Below are positions 11,701 through 26,700 of a DNA stretch of 64,000 nt, piece by piece. A program made the translations under genes and the position numbers. A model generated the notes under the pieces. The model did not search any database. It worked only from the letters and a program-made list of their open reading frames with translations, and was not told the DNA's origin. Positions within the stretch are counted from its first letter, which is position 1; the number at the start of each line of letters is the position of its first letter. Where the stretch lies: contig CAIIXF020000008.1 in NCBI GenBank assembly GCA_903813345.2, positions 21,622,822 to 21,686,821 on the forward strand. Direction: 5' to 3'. Source of the stretch: Owenia fusiformis. Its lineage: Eukaryota > Annelida > Polychaeta > Sabellida > Oweniidae.

Positions 11701-14700
11701 TAACTATACAAGTATTTGCATACATGTACACACAATTTTACATGTATCCTGTGACTTGTATTCATAATGCTTGAGATAGATCATATATTATAAACTGAGA
11801 TGATTTATTGTTTTGAAATTACTACTTTTTCAAAAGTCATGATCATCTGTCCCATATTTTTAAAAAGTACAGATGTTGATGTGACACATTTCTTTGTAAC
11901 ACCAACTTGAACACCAAAACATATTTTATGTTCTATATCTGATTTCACCCATCCTCAATTAAAATCTGAAAATAGCATTTGCTTCGATTAGTTTCCTTCG
12001 TTTGCTTGGTATGTTTACATTTATCACAAACTTTCTCTTGAAAGCTCATTCATTTATTAGGATCAAAGACCCTAAAAAAACTTTAAAAGTATTTTAATGA
12101 CAACATTACTATTTGTAAATGTAAAAGTACAGAAAAAGGGGAAGATATACTGTCATTATAACTGAAACTTTGCCAAAGGCTGTTATGTTTATTGAAGCCG
12201 GGAGCTATAAGCATCCCCATAAAGCATGTTTTATCACTTGGAACAAACATATATGAACATAGCAAGGTCAATAGAATCTACCTTGAACCAGGATTTGTCT
12301 TGTGCACAGACACAACAAAACAAAATCATTTAAATGACTTGAGATTTTAAGTATAACTATGCCATCACTATAATTAGTTGTTAATTGGTTCCAACTTTTT
12401 GTGGACAGTTTTTGGCAGTTGGTGATCGGCAGTTGGTGTGAGGGCATCTATAACAAGATGGTGACATTTTGCGTGGATATGCCATGTTTCTTAGTATGAT
12501 TACAATTACTCCCTAGTCTTTCCATGAAACATTTGGGTTGTGGAGGAAACAACATTTCAGTGTAACAGTCATGGAAAATGGCCAAAACTGTACCACACTA
12601 TAAAACCTACTGAGAGGCCTGTGTCTTGTTAAAAAAGTAATCATGAACAGGCTCATATTGAGCCTTTTTGGGAGGCTGTCTGTTTGACTGAAATAATACC
12701 ATTGAATCCATCTATCTCCCAAAATGCAAAGTACCTACCTTTTTTGGTCAAAATATTTCCGATGTTTGACAGGGTGATAACAAACTTTCAAATAGGTAGG
12801 ATGCAATTTTCAAACCTTAACAGTGTGCACTATGTGTACTAATGTGTACTAGCACATGGTTGTTCTAATGCTGGTGTGATTACTGGAATCAGTTAATCTC
12901 TAGCAGTAAGAAAGGCCACTCTGGCACTATGCAATAAGATAAATGTTCCTCCTCAAAGCTTTATTATCGTTTTTATTTTACCTGGTATAACTTTTTATTG
13001 GTACTTTTCAATGCACTAGGCAACATTTTTTCTGGAGTAATATTGCTTCTATGTACTTTGTCATGATAAGACTTGAAACCCTTGACTATTATCTGACCAA
13101 CTGATAGCCTTACTAACTGTTTGTTCTGTGATGGCGATTTATTAGTTACAATTACAAATTCATAAACATGTTCATGCAATATGTGATGTTTAAAATCATG
13201 GTGTAGGTATTATTATTTAAAAATTGAGGATATTCCTCATGTTGATGCAAAAAATGTATTTTAATAGTAGATAGGTAGATAAGCACTTGAAGTATGTAAG
13301 TTTTAAGTTGTTATCTATTTGTATTGGTTCTAACTGGTCTCAAGTTGAAGTAGTTGGTGTATGGATGATCCTTACTCTAACATAGGAGTAGCTCTTCTAC
13401 TGATAGCCCAATTCAGAGATAGGAAGAATATGCAGACTTATAAAATGCAGCATTACATACATGTGTGTATGGTGTTTGTGCACACAGCGAGTGTACCCTT
13501 AATTAGAAATTCAAAAAGTACATGCTACCATGTTATTACTTTGTGAAAATGCATTTAAACCATGTCATCAACAGACCTTTTCAGTTGCAAACCAGAAAGA
13601 TGTGATGAGTATCAGAATACAATCATCTCAACAATAATCTGACAAAATAAAAGATCATCCTGTTTAGCAAATTTTGCCTCATTGTTTGCCACAATGAAAA
13701 AATAAATTGAATAGTACATGTATGACGTGAAAAGTGCCATCCCCGAGAATTTTTTTCAACTGGATGCTATATCATGATTTTCCAAGATTTTTCTAAAAAT
13801 ACCTCAATAGTTCATTCTTTTGGAGAGCATTGAGTTGGTATGTAAGAAATGTCTTAGATGATAATGTAGAACATATCATATCTCGGGTTTGTTTAGGTGT
13901 TGGCCTGGATACTATTACTCTCTCCAGATATCACTCTGTTGATTATCAGAGACATTGAAAAATTAACCTTATTATGGTGACTAGAGTTATGAATAGATAA
14001 TGTTAAGACCCTCTCTAGTAAGTTAACAACCTGCACATGTTATTCCATGTCTTACATATAATATTATAAAGGATACCAAGTACCAACATAAGATACCAAA
14101 GCCATGGGGAGTAAGTCATCCCCTCCCTCTTATATTCTCTTTAGAAAAATTTTAGTATAGAGAATATAAGAGGGAGGGATGACTTACTCCCAGTGGCCAA
14201 ACCAGGCTTTTTTATCAAAGCAGGTTATCCAAGCAGGCTATAATCAGATTTTTGAAACTTGTAATGTTAACGTTAGTTTAGTTAAATCAAAGCCTACATC
14301 ATCCCACTGTTATTGCAGGGAGATTTATGGAATTGCATTGTCACAAGGGTCCAACTTCTCGGGACGTATCGAAGCCAATACGCCTCACAAAACTGTAAAA
14401 TATGAATTTTAGACCGGGTGTTTGAAAATCAAGTATTGTGAGTGTATGGCTATATTGTACAGAGTCCCTCGTTTTAGCGGCATTTGGGTCTCCAGCTGTG
14501 AGATCAAGCAAATTTTCATAGATTTCGACTAGAAGTCTAAGTTATCTCATCAATTCCTTACTTATTTTCACCCACACTTTTATTCGATGAAAACTAAAAA
14601 CTACCGAAATTGACACTTCCCGCCATCTTAAATGTGAAGGTGATGGCCATAACCTTCCCTTGATACTGACGGGACCAGTGAACTAGAAAAATATATCTAG

Positions 14701-17700
14701 TGGTGACAAAATGTATATATGCGTGATATAATATGTTGCAGTGAAGCTTTCTATCGAAAGTATTGAGTGATCACAATGTTCTAGCATTTTTCAGGAACAT
14801 CATCACATTGATCCGCTCTGGAATATAGGCCGATAATTTGTAATTTATTAATCTTGGAATAGCATGACCTTTTTCTGTTCATTGTTAAAAAGATACTATT
14901 GGGGTTTTTTGACCATACAACTGAAGTTCACATTATAGACGTATTGAAATTCAGTGGCCGATACATATTCCAGTATAGACGAGATAATTGATTGATTATT
15001 AATCTAGTTATAATATTAAAAAAAATGCGATTGGTGGTTAGAATCGAACATGGCAAACCTGTGGACGGACGCAAAATGTTTAAGAATGAATTTTCACATT
15101 TGTACATGTAGTCATATGACTCGATGGAGCGTATCCCACCCTTGGCATTCGTTCGACTTCGCTTCTTAAAAGAGAGCTTCGTTGGTAGTTTATAACTAAA
15201 CTCTGCACGCAGGGTAATTGGAAGACGACAGGACATATTGATCAATTTTGAACAAATGTGCGGATGATTTCGAAACTGCTGCCAAAAAATGTACACGCAG
15301 CGATTGAGGGTTGTAATGCATCAATTGGGAAAGTATGGACAAAAATAAGGAAAGAACTGGTAAGATAACTAGACTTGTAGTTGAAATCTATGAACATTTG
15401 ATTTTGGGCATATTGTCATTCCAGCTCACAGCTTGCAGGATAAATATTACATCCTATTGGCAATCTGAATCTGCATTATTTGTATTAGATTAGACAGTAA
15501 TAGAATATAAATCAAGTCTTATAGGAGCAATATCTAGGACTCCCGTGTAAAAGGCTTTTTTTACGTGAACACATGTTGAATATTTCCAATTCGCAGTGTG
15601 AGATATGTTTATGAGTTGTATTAATTATTTGAATACTCACAACATCAGGTAAATGTTGATACACTCTAAAGACCTCAGGTGAACTGTTCTACTTTAAACC
15701 CATAAAAGTCAATTTTGTTTTAAATTATTTGATACACATCTGATTGAGTGGCAAACATTGGCATATTCCATCAACATCATTTTGTTAATTACAATTCATC
15801 AAGCAATAATCTCTGTGTACCTTAAACATGTTGAAACCTTCATATTGAACCTAGCCTTGTAAATATGAACTTGACAGAGATGATATGAACTTGTAATTTT
15901 ATTCAACTATTGGACTTGTAGACCCTTAACCAAGTGGAGTAAAATCTGCTTATAGTGAACAGTGCTCATTTTAATCCAACGGGATATTTCATATGACTGA
16001 AGGTTGGGGTTTAACAGTATGAATAGTACTGGGACTAGAGACTGCATTATCAGTCAAATAGGGCATCCAAAAAGACAATTGAAAATTAGAGGTCTAATAG
16101 TGGTGTCGACACAAGAGTCTTTTTTACATTAGATTGATCTTTATGTCACATTAGATAGATGTTGTATTCATGTTAAAGATGTGGTCACATTAGAGAGGTG
16201 TCTTTATAGGTTTTACTGTAGTCATATGAGTAATCCTTATCTCATGAATGAAGTCTGCACTTTTACTTTTAGAGTTTTGGACATTGGGTCCCTGTATTAT
16301 TGCAAAATGTGATTGTCAAGGCCAGGTGTCAAGGTCTCAGAGAAGTCTCATCTCCTTGAAACATGCTTGTTAATTCTTCCCCTCAAAATATATGAAGTAT
16401 TTTGCGGGGAAGTCTATTGAACTATCGTTATAAATAAGCATATACTTTCCAGTTTTTTTGAAATTTTATGTTTTTTGCCATCAACTAGTTTAACGTCATC
16501 AGTTAACTGACTCTAAACCCAAAAGTACCCATCAATTAATCAACCAATTACTTCAAATCAACAGCTCTATTATATTTTAGATTGCTATGAAACAAATGTT
16601 TTATCTTAGAGGAGGATATAAATACGTCTTTTTTCCCAGCCTAGTACAGCGTCCCAGTTACTAACTCCCATATATCATCTGACGCATTGTAATAAATGGC
16701 AAATAACCATGGTAATTATTCAGTCATACTCATGAAATGCCTGTATAAACTCTTTTGCTTCTGAGTGTTTTCTAATTAGATCCAATAGTACAATACATAC
16801 CTAGGTATCCTAAGCACACAGCAAATTGTCCATGAGGAGATAAGGGGTTAAAAATTAATGAAAACCCAATATAATTTCCTGGTATTATTTGAGCGAGAAT
16901 GTGTAAAGCATGTTTATGCATTGTGTTACCTGTATCAGAATATTGATTTTGAAAGGACTAGGAGAAATTTGTGATCATCCGCAACTGTGACAAATTCTCT
17001 GTTCTGTCCGCTTGAATGATTTCCTTAACTTATTTTATCGGTTTTGTTTGCCTTGTCATGTAGTTCACGTTCTATCTATTAAACATGGGCTCAATTGAGA
17101 ATTTCAACATAAGCATACTCCCAATTTGAAAATCTATTTGACATCACTTTATATGATGTATCATATTTTGATCAATTTCAGACATTGCTATGTCAAAGTA
17201 GGTAAAAAAGAAAAAACAGGTGAAAGTTCTGCCTTCAAGTCTCTTTGAAATGGTATAATTTAGATAAATTGCATCAAGTCAGTATGACTCCTTCTTGTAG
17301 CCGAGGTCAAGATAACTTTGGATACTAAATAAATCACAAAATAAATGAGAAGATAAGACTGGTAAATGTTGGGATAATGTTTGGGATGAATATGGCAAGA
17401 ATCCAGATCTTACTCAGGCTCGTAGCCAGGGGGTTCAGGGGGCCAAAAATTCTTTCAAAATCATGCAGTTTTTCACCATTCTGAACACTTTTCACGTGAT
17501 TTTTTGAATTTTTTAAAAAGTGAACCCCCATTGGCAAATCATGAATACAGGCCTGTTAGTTATCAGGAGTACCACTCTAAAACTGGCTCTGTAAACATTG
17601 GTACATGCACATGTATGTGTGTCATTTGATATTTAAACAATATGGCAAGCTACATATAAAATGATACCATAAGATGACACTTAAAGTGCCCGATAAAGTA

Positions 17701-20700
17701 TAAAATGCGCATGCGTCCAGGTGTTGATAAACTATAAATAGCGAAAATCCAGGGTTTGTCACCACAAGGTAAGCCAGGACGTGTTGAGAGAACAGCTAGT
17801 GTTGATATTGAATTTATATATAGCCAGATAAGTTTCCTTATTGAAATTACATATGGTTATTAGCAATACTTTGTAGGTGCTAAATAATAAAATATTTAGA
17901 GTATATATGAGAGAAATTGGTCATTTCGAACCTGTTGAAAAGTTTGTGGCTCTCGGCTACACCGGGGAATTTACTTCCATGAGTACACACATAAATGTGG
18001 GGTTCCCCAAGAGGTACGCGACAAGGTGACCTGGCATCAAATGTGCGACTAAATGCTACTATCGAGAAGATAAAATAACGAATACGACAATAAGTTATTG
18101 CATGTGACAATGCCGAGCCTTCATCTCACTGAAGTACATGTATTTTGAAGTGAAAATAGGATTTTTGTTTTGATACATGGATTCAGATGAACGTAATTTT
18201 ATTCTGACAACTAATCAAAACTGAACAAAATTGATTGTACGTAACAGGCAATTTATTGTTTTATAATGTTTTGATTGGCTAAACGAATGAAACCAACAAA
18301 TTATGACATGTAAAATGACAATTTTGAAATGTAAAATTTAAAAGTGACAAACACAACCTCCCTATCCACTCTTTGGGAGCCCTAGTAAATTAGTAATATG
18401 TACATGCAGCAGTGGTAGTGTGCAGCTTATTCTCACACTACGCTTTGTATTCTAAAGCCTGTTGTTTGTAATAACACTGTTCACTCAACGTATGTTTTGT
18501 GTGTGGGCAGTCAACGATAATCATTGTTTTATCCCGGTTATATGACCTCGGCAATTATAACAAAACCGTACTAAACGAAAAAAACGCAAATAAGAGAAAG
18601 CTTTCACACACATATAAAAAATGAACTAGTCTAATCCGCCAGTATAAACTCTGTGCTATACGTAGCCGGGTCAGGCGCACACTTTAATGCAAGTGTATAG
18701 TACTGTATTATCACAATTTCAAATAATAAATGTCACTTCAAAAAATGTTTTTTCAGTAAAACATTCCCACTCATAAATCTCATAAACATGTATGGCCTTA
18801 CAAGAAATGATTTTTATGTGAAATATCCCCGTTGAAGAAAAAGGTTCAGAGGTTAATTTGTTTCACCATTTGAATACCTAGAATGGTTTCTAGACAACTC
18901 ATCCCAAGACAAGTCATCCCAAGACAACTCATCCCTAAGACAACTCATCCCAAGACAAGTCATCCCCAAGACAAGTCATCCCAAGACATCTCATCCCAAG
19001 ACAACTCATCCCAAGACATCTCATCCCAAGACATCTCATCCCAAGACAACTCATCCCACTTGTATAATTGATAAATTATTTTGTCCTCTATATTATATAT
19101 ATCCCTTTTTCATTTTTATGATTACAAAGTGAATTTTGATTACACACTCAATTTTTAATACTGATTTTTAGCATTTTGAAATGGCATTTGAAAGTTATGT
19201 TTTACTTGTAAGTACTGCCGCTATTTTGATGAATTCTGGGTTATTCTAAATATATTTGGGAATATAGGATTGAACATAAAAGTCATAGACATTATTTCCT
19301 TTAATCATCATAAATCTGAAAGTTTGAAATTGGCAATCTTATTTAGGATTAAGCCAAAATATTTTAAAACAAAGACTGAATTAAAGTAAATACAGCATGA
19401 CAAAATATGAAATGTGTCAGTTTAAAATACAGCATGAAAAATGTATTAATAAAAAACAAAGATATTCCATGACCAGTGTGCTAACTGCTAAAATCTCTAA
19501 ATATTTTTCATTCTTCAAAATGAAAATTAATTGTATAAAATTATGTTTTATTTCAAGTTGGGAAGAGTTGTCTTGGGGATGAGTTGTCTTGGGATGAGAT
19601 GTCTTGGGATGAGTTGTCTTGGGATGAGTTGTCTTGGGATGAGATGTCTTGGGATGAGATGTCTTGGGATGAGTTGTCTTGGGATGAGATGTCTTGGGAT
19701 GAGATGTCTTGGGATGAGATGTCTTGGGATGAGTTGTCTTGGGATGAGATGTCTTAGGGATGACTTGTCTTGGGATGAGTTGTCTTAGGGATGAGTTGTC
19801 CTGTTACCCCTAGAATATGGTCATTTACTAGAACTATATATTTTAGTAGTCTAGCTACAAGACCTTGCACTCTGTGTGAGGTGATTAGTCAATTGGAGGG
19901 GGGGGGGGTCACAGGCTTGTAGCTAGACTAATATTTTACTAATATAGTTTCAAAGCCTTAAGAATATAACTTTCAGGAGGGATGAGAATAATTAATTTTA
20001 TTCAATAGATTGTGACTGTAGTCTATTGGATTGTGGCAAAATTTCCACAGTTTATAAAAAGCAGCCAGAGAGCCAATGTTGAGTAGGATATAATATATGT
20101 ACATGTATGTTTCTGTTCTATATCTATAATATTTATTTAATATATTTGTTACATTATATGGATTTTTATCTTTTCAGGGCTTTGTACCTCTGTATCAAAG
20201 TTTTGAAAGTTTTTACACACGGAATCTCTATACAAGAATACGTGACTGTTGGAACCGACCAATAGGAAGCGTACCCGGTGCCGAGTTTGATCTCCTGGAA
20301 AGAACAACTGAAGATTACGGAGTGAGCTTTAAGTGAGTACATGTTTTTGTATTGATATTAACTTAACATTAATTCATTGCCCCTCCCCTACCCCATAACA
20401 TTTTTTCTAGTGAACTGTTAGTCCTGAAAATCAATAATAGATATACAGGAAGCATTGGAACTTGACGTCACTATATTTTGTATTTTTAATCACTGATATG
20501 TACAATGCCGAAACAATTATTTTTGCAGATACTCTGGGGACAAGATACGTGCCCTTAACTTTGGTTCATATAACTATCTTGGCTTTGCCCAGAATGAGGG
20601 ACCATGTGCAGATGCTTCACAATCTACCACAGAAAAACTGGGTGTGGGTGTTGCCAGTGCCAGGCAAGAATTTGGTAAGAAAATGTTTTTCATGTACAGG

Positions 20701-23700
20701 ATGTCAAATATATATGTCCTTCATGAAGTACCCAGCAATGGAGTGTATGGATGTGCACCCAGTTGAAAATGTATGTCACCCTGTACAACATTAAAAAAAT
20801 TTAAAAATGTGGGAAATTGATATTGACATGTATTTATGAGTGAGATTTTTGGGTAATTGAGATATTTTTTGATAGACTCTTTTCTTTTAATTGCCCTATT
20901 ATACTGTATATGTTTTCTTGTGTTTATCTCTCCTCCAGGCATGGTCACCTTTCAGGGCAATGTATTACACTCTATGTTCTTACACTTATGAATTTTGTAC
21001 TCTTGGACCATACTTTGTACTTTGTTCTCATGGTATGGTCTTTGATCATTTGTCTATGTGATCTATGTGACCATGTATACTGCTAGCCATCATTATTGAC
21101 TCTTACTTGTATAATTCTGTTTGACCTTTTCACTTTGTTTATCACAATCAACAAATCTAATATTGATAGAAAGGATTTAGTTATTGGTTTCTAGAAGTTC
21201 CATTGATGTTTATACTATTATAACACATGGCTTGAATTATGAAACAAATTTTTAATAACATACTACAGTGATCTCCCCAGCATTAGAACAACCAGGTGGA
21301 GCACACCACCCTATTGAAATTCAGTCCCCACTCTGCCAAAAGAATGAAATATTGAGATATTTTATTTTTGAAAAAACTGGGTATCACTGTTCTATATAAC
21401 CACATTTTGGTTATTATACTATATTCAGATGTATCTTGGAGGCTCTTGTATTGTATTGTATTATTGTATTGGCTTAATTCTGATCGAAGCACTTTCTTGG
21501 TTTATTGATTTATTCTCTATGGGATTAGACCCATTGACTGAACACAATTTATTTTATTTATGGTGAATAAATAGGTACGAAACAGTTGATAGTACTGTTA
21601 AACCTGTGTAATTTGAATGTATTTGATACCCAAAAATAGTGTCCTACCTGGGAGGTGTTTACTTTAGATGTTTATTTTTAGGTTAATTGTTGGAAGCAAT
21701 ACCTTTTCATAGCATGTTCCCTTACAATATTTTGGTATTTTTTCTGAAAGAATAATTGAGATATCTTATCAAATATAGACATTACTGAAGTTTGAATTGA
21801 AAAGGAGATTGAAATTTTTTAATTTTTCCCAGATAACCTTAAAAAATTCTGAAATAGTTAGTCTTTTCAGAAAATAGTAATAAACTGTTAGTGTTAACCA
21901 TATTTTGTCTTGTTACTTTGGATCTGCTTCTCTGTGAAGTTGTCATTTTCTAGTTTGTGTATTTTCACTCAAAACTAATTCTTATATAATTTTACTCCAA
22001 ACCATCTCTATGAATATATATATCCAAAACCGACCCAAAAATCAAAAAATGAATTAAAAAATCATTTCATGTTTGTTTATGTATTTACAGGCACCATGGC
22101 GATACACCATGAACTGGAAGAGTTAGTTGCTGATTTCTTTGGAGTTGAATCTGCCATAACATTTGGTATGGGCTTTGCAACCAACTCAATGAACATGCCA
22201 TCTCTTGTTGGAAAGGTAAGATGTTACAGCATCATTTCAATATTGTATTGTATTGTATCATGACTGGTTAAAAGTTAGCATTATACATCTATTTTGCAAA
22301 GTGGAATACATTTGCCTCTTCCAATAATATGTAAGTTATTGTAATGATTTAGATGAAAACTTCTGCTTGAGGAGTCTATATTTTTAAATCCAAAGTCATT
22401 GAAAAATGTTTTTGTTATATCATTTAAGCCATTATGTGCTGTGAATCATGTGACTTGTATTCAATTAGTCAAAGAAAGAGAAACATGGCAATGGGATATC
22501 AATTATCCATTTATCCATAGTTTATGGAGAACAATCAGGCTGATATTTCTACATTTCCACTTCCTACAGGAAAATAACCTTCAGTAATGTACAATACAAT
22601 CTGCCATAAATTCAATCAGGGTCATTCAGTAATTGTGTAGACAGTATATTAATAATTTAATACTAATTCATATACTAATCCCATTCTTAATTGATGTTGT
22701 TTCATATTACAATGAAAAGCATCTCATTTTCCTATTGTAAATGTTCACTATACCTCTTCAACTTGATGATATTCCATTGTAATGTTGATTATAACACAGA
22801 GCTAATATTAATGACTGGCGGGGACATATTTTTCATTATCATTACATAGTTTTGTGTCAATAGAAAATTTTGTACCGATCCTCAAGAAAACATAAGAACT
22901 ATGCGTTATGGCTCATTTTATTTCAATACAAAATTCCTTTGTATTATATCTGTTATTTTGATAAAATACACTACAGAACCCCATGTCTTGATTAGTTTTC
23001 TTATTCTATGTTAATACACAAAATATCTATTGATGTAGGTTTTCAAATGCATGTATTATTTTGCTGAACTAAATGTCAGCAATATCATCTGTACATTACA
23101 TTTGATACACAATTAATTTCATGGTTTCAGGTGAGATTTAGATATGATGAGTCAAATAATCAAAAAATGATTTGCCAAATTTAACAAAAACTATTTGTCT
23201 TATTGCAGGGTTGTTTAATCGTCAGTGATGAACTGAACCATGCTTCATTGGTCCTTGGGGCCAGACTTTCCAAATCATCCATCAAAACATACAAACATAA
23301 CGGTAAGTTTTGAAATATGAAATTGTTCACCTCTCTGGAGGTGGACTGGTTTAATCGAATAGTCCCACTCTAAATCAAAATGTAAATATTGGCTGAGACC
23401 ATAGCATTAGAGATTAACAGTAAAGACACTACCGTAAATTCACTGATGGGATATTGGTGGACACCTGCTATAAGTCCTACTGCGGTACACTGTCTAAATT
23501 GTTAACCTCTAATTGCTCAATTACAATTGAAAAACTAAAATAAAGTTACTATTGAAATGAATATATACAGCTGCTTTGCTTATTCAAAATATGCAAGAAA
23601 ACATGACAGGTAGCATAATAAAAAAAATATGCATTTTTCTGTTAAACCCAACTCTTTATATTTAAAACTACATGTTCACTCAAGAAGCCTCTACATTTAT

Positions 23701-26700
23701 GATGTTTTAGATATGGTTAGTTTAGAGAAGTGTCTGCAAGATGCTGTGGTATATGGGCAACCTAAGACACACAGGCCCTGGAAGAAGATACTGATAGTAG
23801 TGGAGGGAATATACAGGTGATATATAGATGCAGTAAAACATGTCTCGTCCAAATACCACTTGAACCAGTGAAAAGTGTTTTCATTACCAGTCTTCATATT
23901 TCAAGATTTCTAAATATGTGAATTAATGGAAGATAACTGAATTGGGACCAAGAAAGTGTGTTCATATTCAGAGATGTTTGGATTAGAGTTGTGTTCTTTA
24001 CAGGTTTTTCTGGAGTATAAAAAGCTGTGCCATTTAGTATAGCTATGGGTTTGCCCCTTAGCACAATATTTAATTCACTTTCTCAAATAACTACTTTTTT
24101 TACCATCAGATAATTTTCTCAGATATGCTTTTATAACCTGGTATTCTTATCAAACTGGCATTTTAAATCAAATCATGAAAATTATCTTTCAGTATGGAAG
24201 GGTCCATAGTGCGACTGCCAGATGTGATCAGACTAAAGAAGAAGTACAAAGCCTACCTGTATCTAGATGAGGCCCATAGTATTGGTGCACTTGGACCCCA
24301 GGGGAGAGGAGTTGTGGATTACTTTGGTTGTGACCCCCTAGATGTGGATATCCTCATGGGGACATTCACAAAGAGCTTTGGAGCTGCGGGTGGATACATT
24401 GCAGGCTCTAAGGTACATGGGGTCTTCATATGATGTTGATCAATTACTTCTTCAATGGCCAACCTTTTGTAATGCCGATATGGTGTCTGATGGCCGAAAT
24501 GTAGTAGTATTTTAATCACAGATTCAAATAGGCACTGAACAGAGACTTCATTTACAACAGATCAATGTAGATCAAGATATGGTGTCTGATGGCCAAAATG
24601 TAGTAATGTTTCAATCACAGATTCAACAGAGACTCTTTTGAAACTTTACAATAGATCAATGTATATCAAGGTAATAAGTAAGAATAAACAGTCCAGTAAA
24701 ACTTTGCTTATGTTTCAGAAACTAATTGATCACCTGCGCTGCTACTCTCACAGCGCCACCTATGCTACAAGTATGCCCCCACCTGTATGCCAGCAGATCA
24801 TCTCATCATTGAAGATTATCGCAGGCTTAGATGGTACAGGAGAAGGTATGTAAATTTTGTAGATTTGCATCAACCTCTTGTGTTGTCCCCCTGTTCCTTC
24901 TCCAAGCAGAGTAGAGAAATATGGTAAATAGTGGGGTACCAAAGACTCAATGCAAGATTAGTATGTTTTTGAGGTCATTTGATGTCTGATTGAAGTCAGC
25001 ATAGTCTCAAATCACCCAGGGAACCAGTGTTCTGGTGCAAGACTGCATTTACAATGTTGAATTGTATCAGTTGTTGTATCCTAACTGGAAAGCTTCTCGA
25101 CCAGATAAATCCCATATCTCCTTCATAACTGTTGAACCCAGTTGAACATCATCTTGTAGGGAGAGATTTGAGATCTTGTTCTCGAAAATATGCAACTTTA
25201 GTATGCTGTTATGTTCATGTAGATTTCTAGAATCATTATCTAGGATAATCTAAGCAAAATGGATGGTTATCAAAAAATATTGATGTTGAACGCTCATGTC
25301 AGCAGGGCTGCCCCGTTTCCGCAATGGCATTTATTTTATGTTGCGAAGTTATGAACTTAGCAATTCAGCAAAATAATGATATATCAGGTATAACTGTTGA
25401 TGGTAAAGAATATAAGATGTCCCAATATGCGGACGATACTTCACTTTTCATTAAAGATAAAGAGTCATTGAAAAATGCTCTTAATACTATTTCCAATTTC
25501 TCAAAATTTTCTGGTCTGAAGTTAAACATAGAAAAAACTGAAGGCATTTGGCTTGGAAAAAATAAGGACTTTGAAAAGAAATGTGAAAATATAACTTTTA
25601 CTGATGAACCAATCAAATATTTAGGAATCTTTTTAGGACACAAAATTAATTTATGCAGCATCAGTATTATCTGTGCCACATGAGATTATAAAAAAAAATA
25701 AACAATCTTGTATTTAAATTTCTATGGGATGGAAAAAAGGACAAAATAAGAAGATCTATAATCATAAATAATATTAATAAGGGTGGAATAAATATGATTG
25801 ATTTAGAGTCTCAAATACATGCACTTAAAGCAGCATGGATCCCCCGTTTGCATAATCAAAACATGTACAATAAAATCCCTTACTTCTATTTCAATAAATT
25901 TCTTCCAAATATAGATGTATTATTCAAGATAAATGATACTAGATTCAAAGAATTTGAAAATGTTCCACTTTTTTATCAACAAGTGCTGGAAGCACATTGT
26001 TTATGTAAATGCATCAAAAATATAAGAGATATGAAGCAACATGAACTCTTGCAAGAGGTTATATGGGGAAACAAATTATTCACCGTCAAAAATAAACCAA
26101 TTTTCTTTGAATCATGGATCAAAAGTGGAATTATATACATAAAAGACTTGATAATTCAGAACAGGTTCCTTGATGTTAATATGTTATATCAAAAACTTGT
26201 AAATAAACAAAATTGGATATCTGAATATTACAGAGTTTTATCAGCCATGGGCACACTGAAAGAAAGATTCAATTTAGAATCTTTCAAGTATACAAATATT
26301 CATAATACTTTTAAATTTAATATAAATAATGTGATTATCACTGTGAATAATCAGAAATCCAAATTCTTTCATGAAATATTAAAAAACAAAGGATCGGAAA
26401 AATGGTTTATGAAAAGGAAATGGGAACAAGAGTTTTGCTATAAAGCCAATGATGAAATAAATTGGCAAAACTTTTTCTCTACAAAAATAAGTTGTAAAGA
26501 AAAGAAAATAGGTAATTTCAACTTTAAAATAATCAACAATATTCTTCCTAGCCTTAGTGATTTATATATATTTGGTAAAAGTGAAACCTACAAATGTAGT
26601 TTATGTAATGAATTATGTACCTTGAAACATTTGTTATTTTCATGCTCATATTCTCAAAACATTTGGAAACATATTTATAATATCTCAGTGTTAAGAGTAA

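Larger units (their letters stand above)
11680..20177 (+). other. SPTLC2 intron 2 (8.5 kb)
   Basis: Holds a perfect hairpin (14107-14191), one CCCGTAGCCAGG MITE (17414-17555), a diverged dispersed repeat near 12385-12490 and the 15-bp-unit foldback element (18885-19808). A slightly CpG-richer patch lies around 14300-15360. The 122-codon minus-strand ORF at 14928-15296 has no recognisable features. Nothing else stands out. Confidence 0.6.

Noticed and set aside
14928-15359. 122-codon minus-strand ORF and a short plus-strand ATG frame (15335) ending at a gtaaga donor, considered as an alternative SPTLC2 first exon
   Set aside because: The plus-strand piece ends in phase 1, whereas SPTLC2 exons 2 and 3 begin in phase 0; the minus-strand ORF has no recognisable features.
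19531-19788. ORF with a repeating Cys-Leu-Gly-Met peptide
   Set aside because: Translation of the 15-bp tandem unit of the foldback element.
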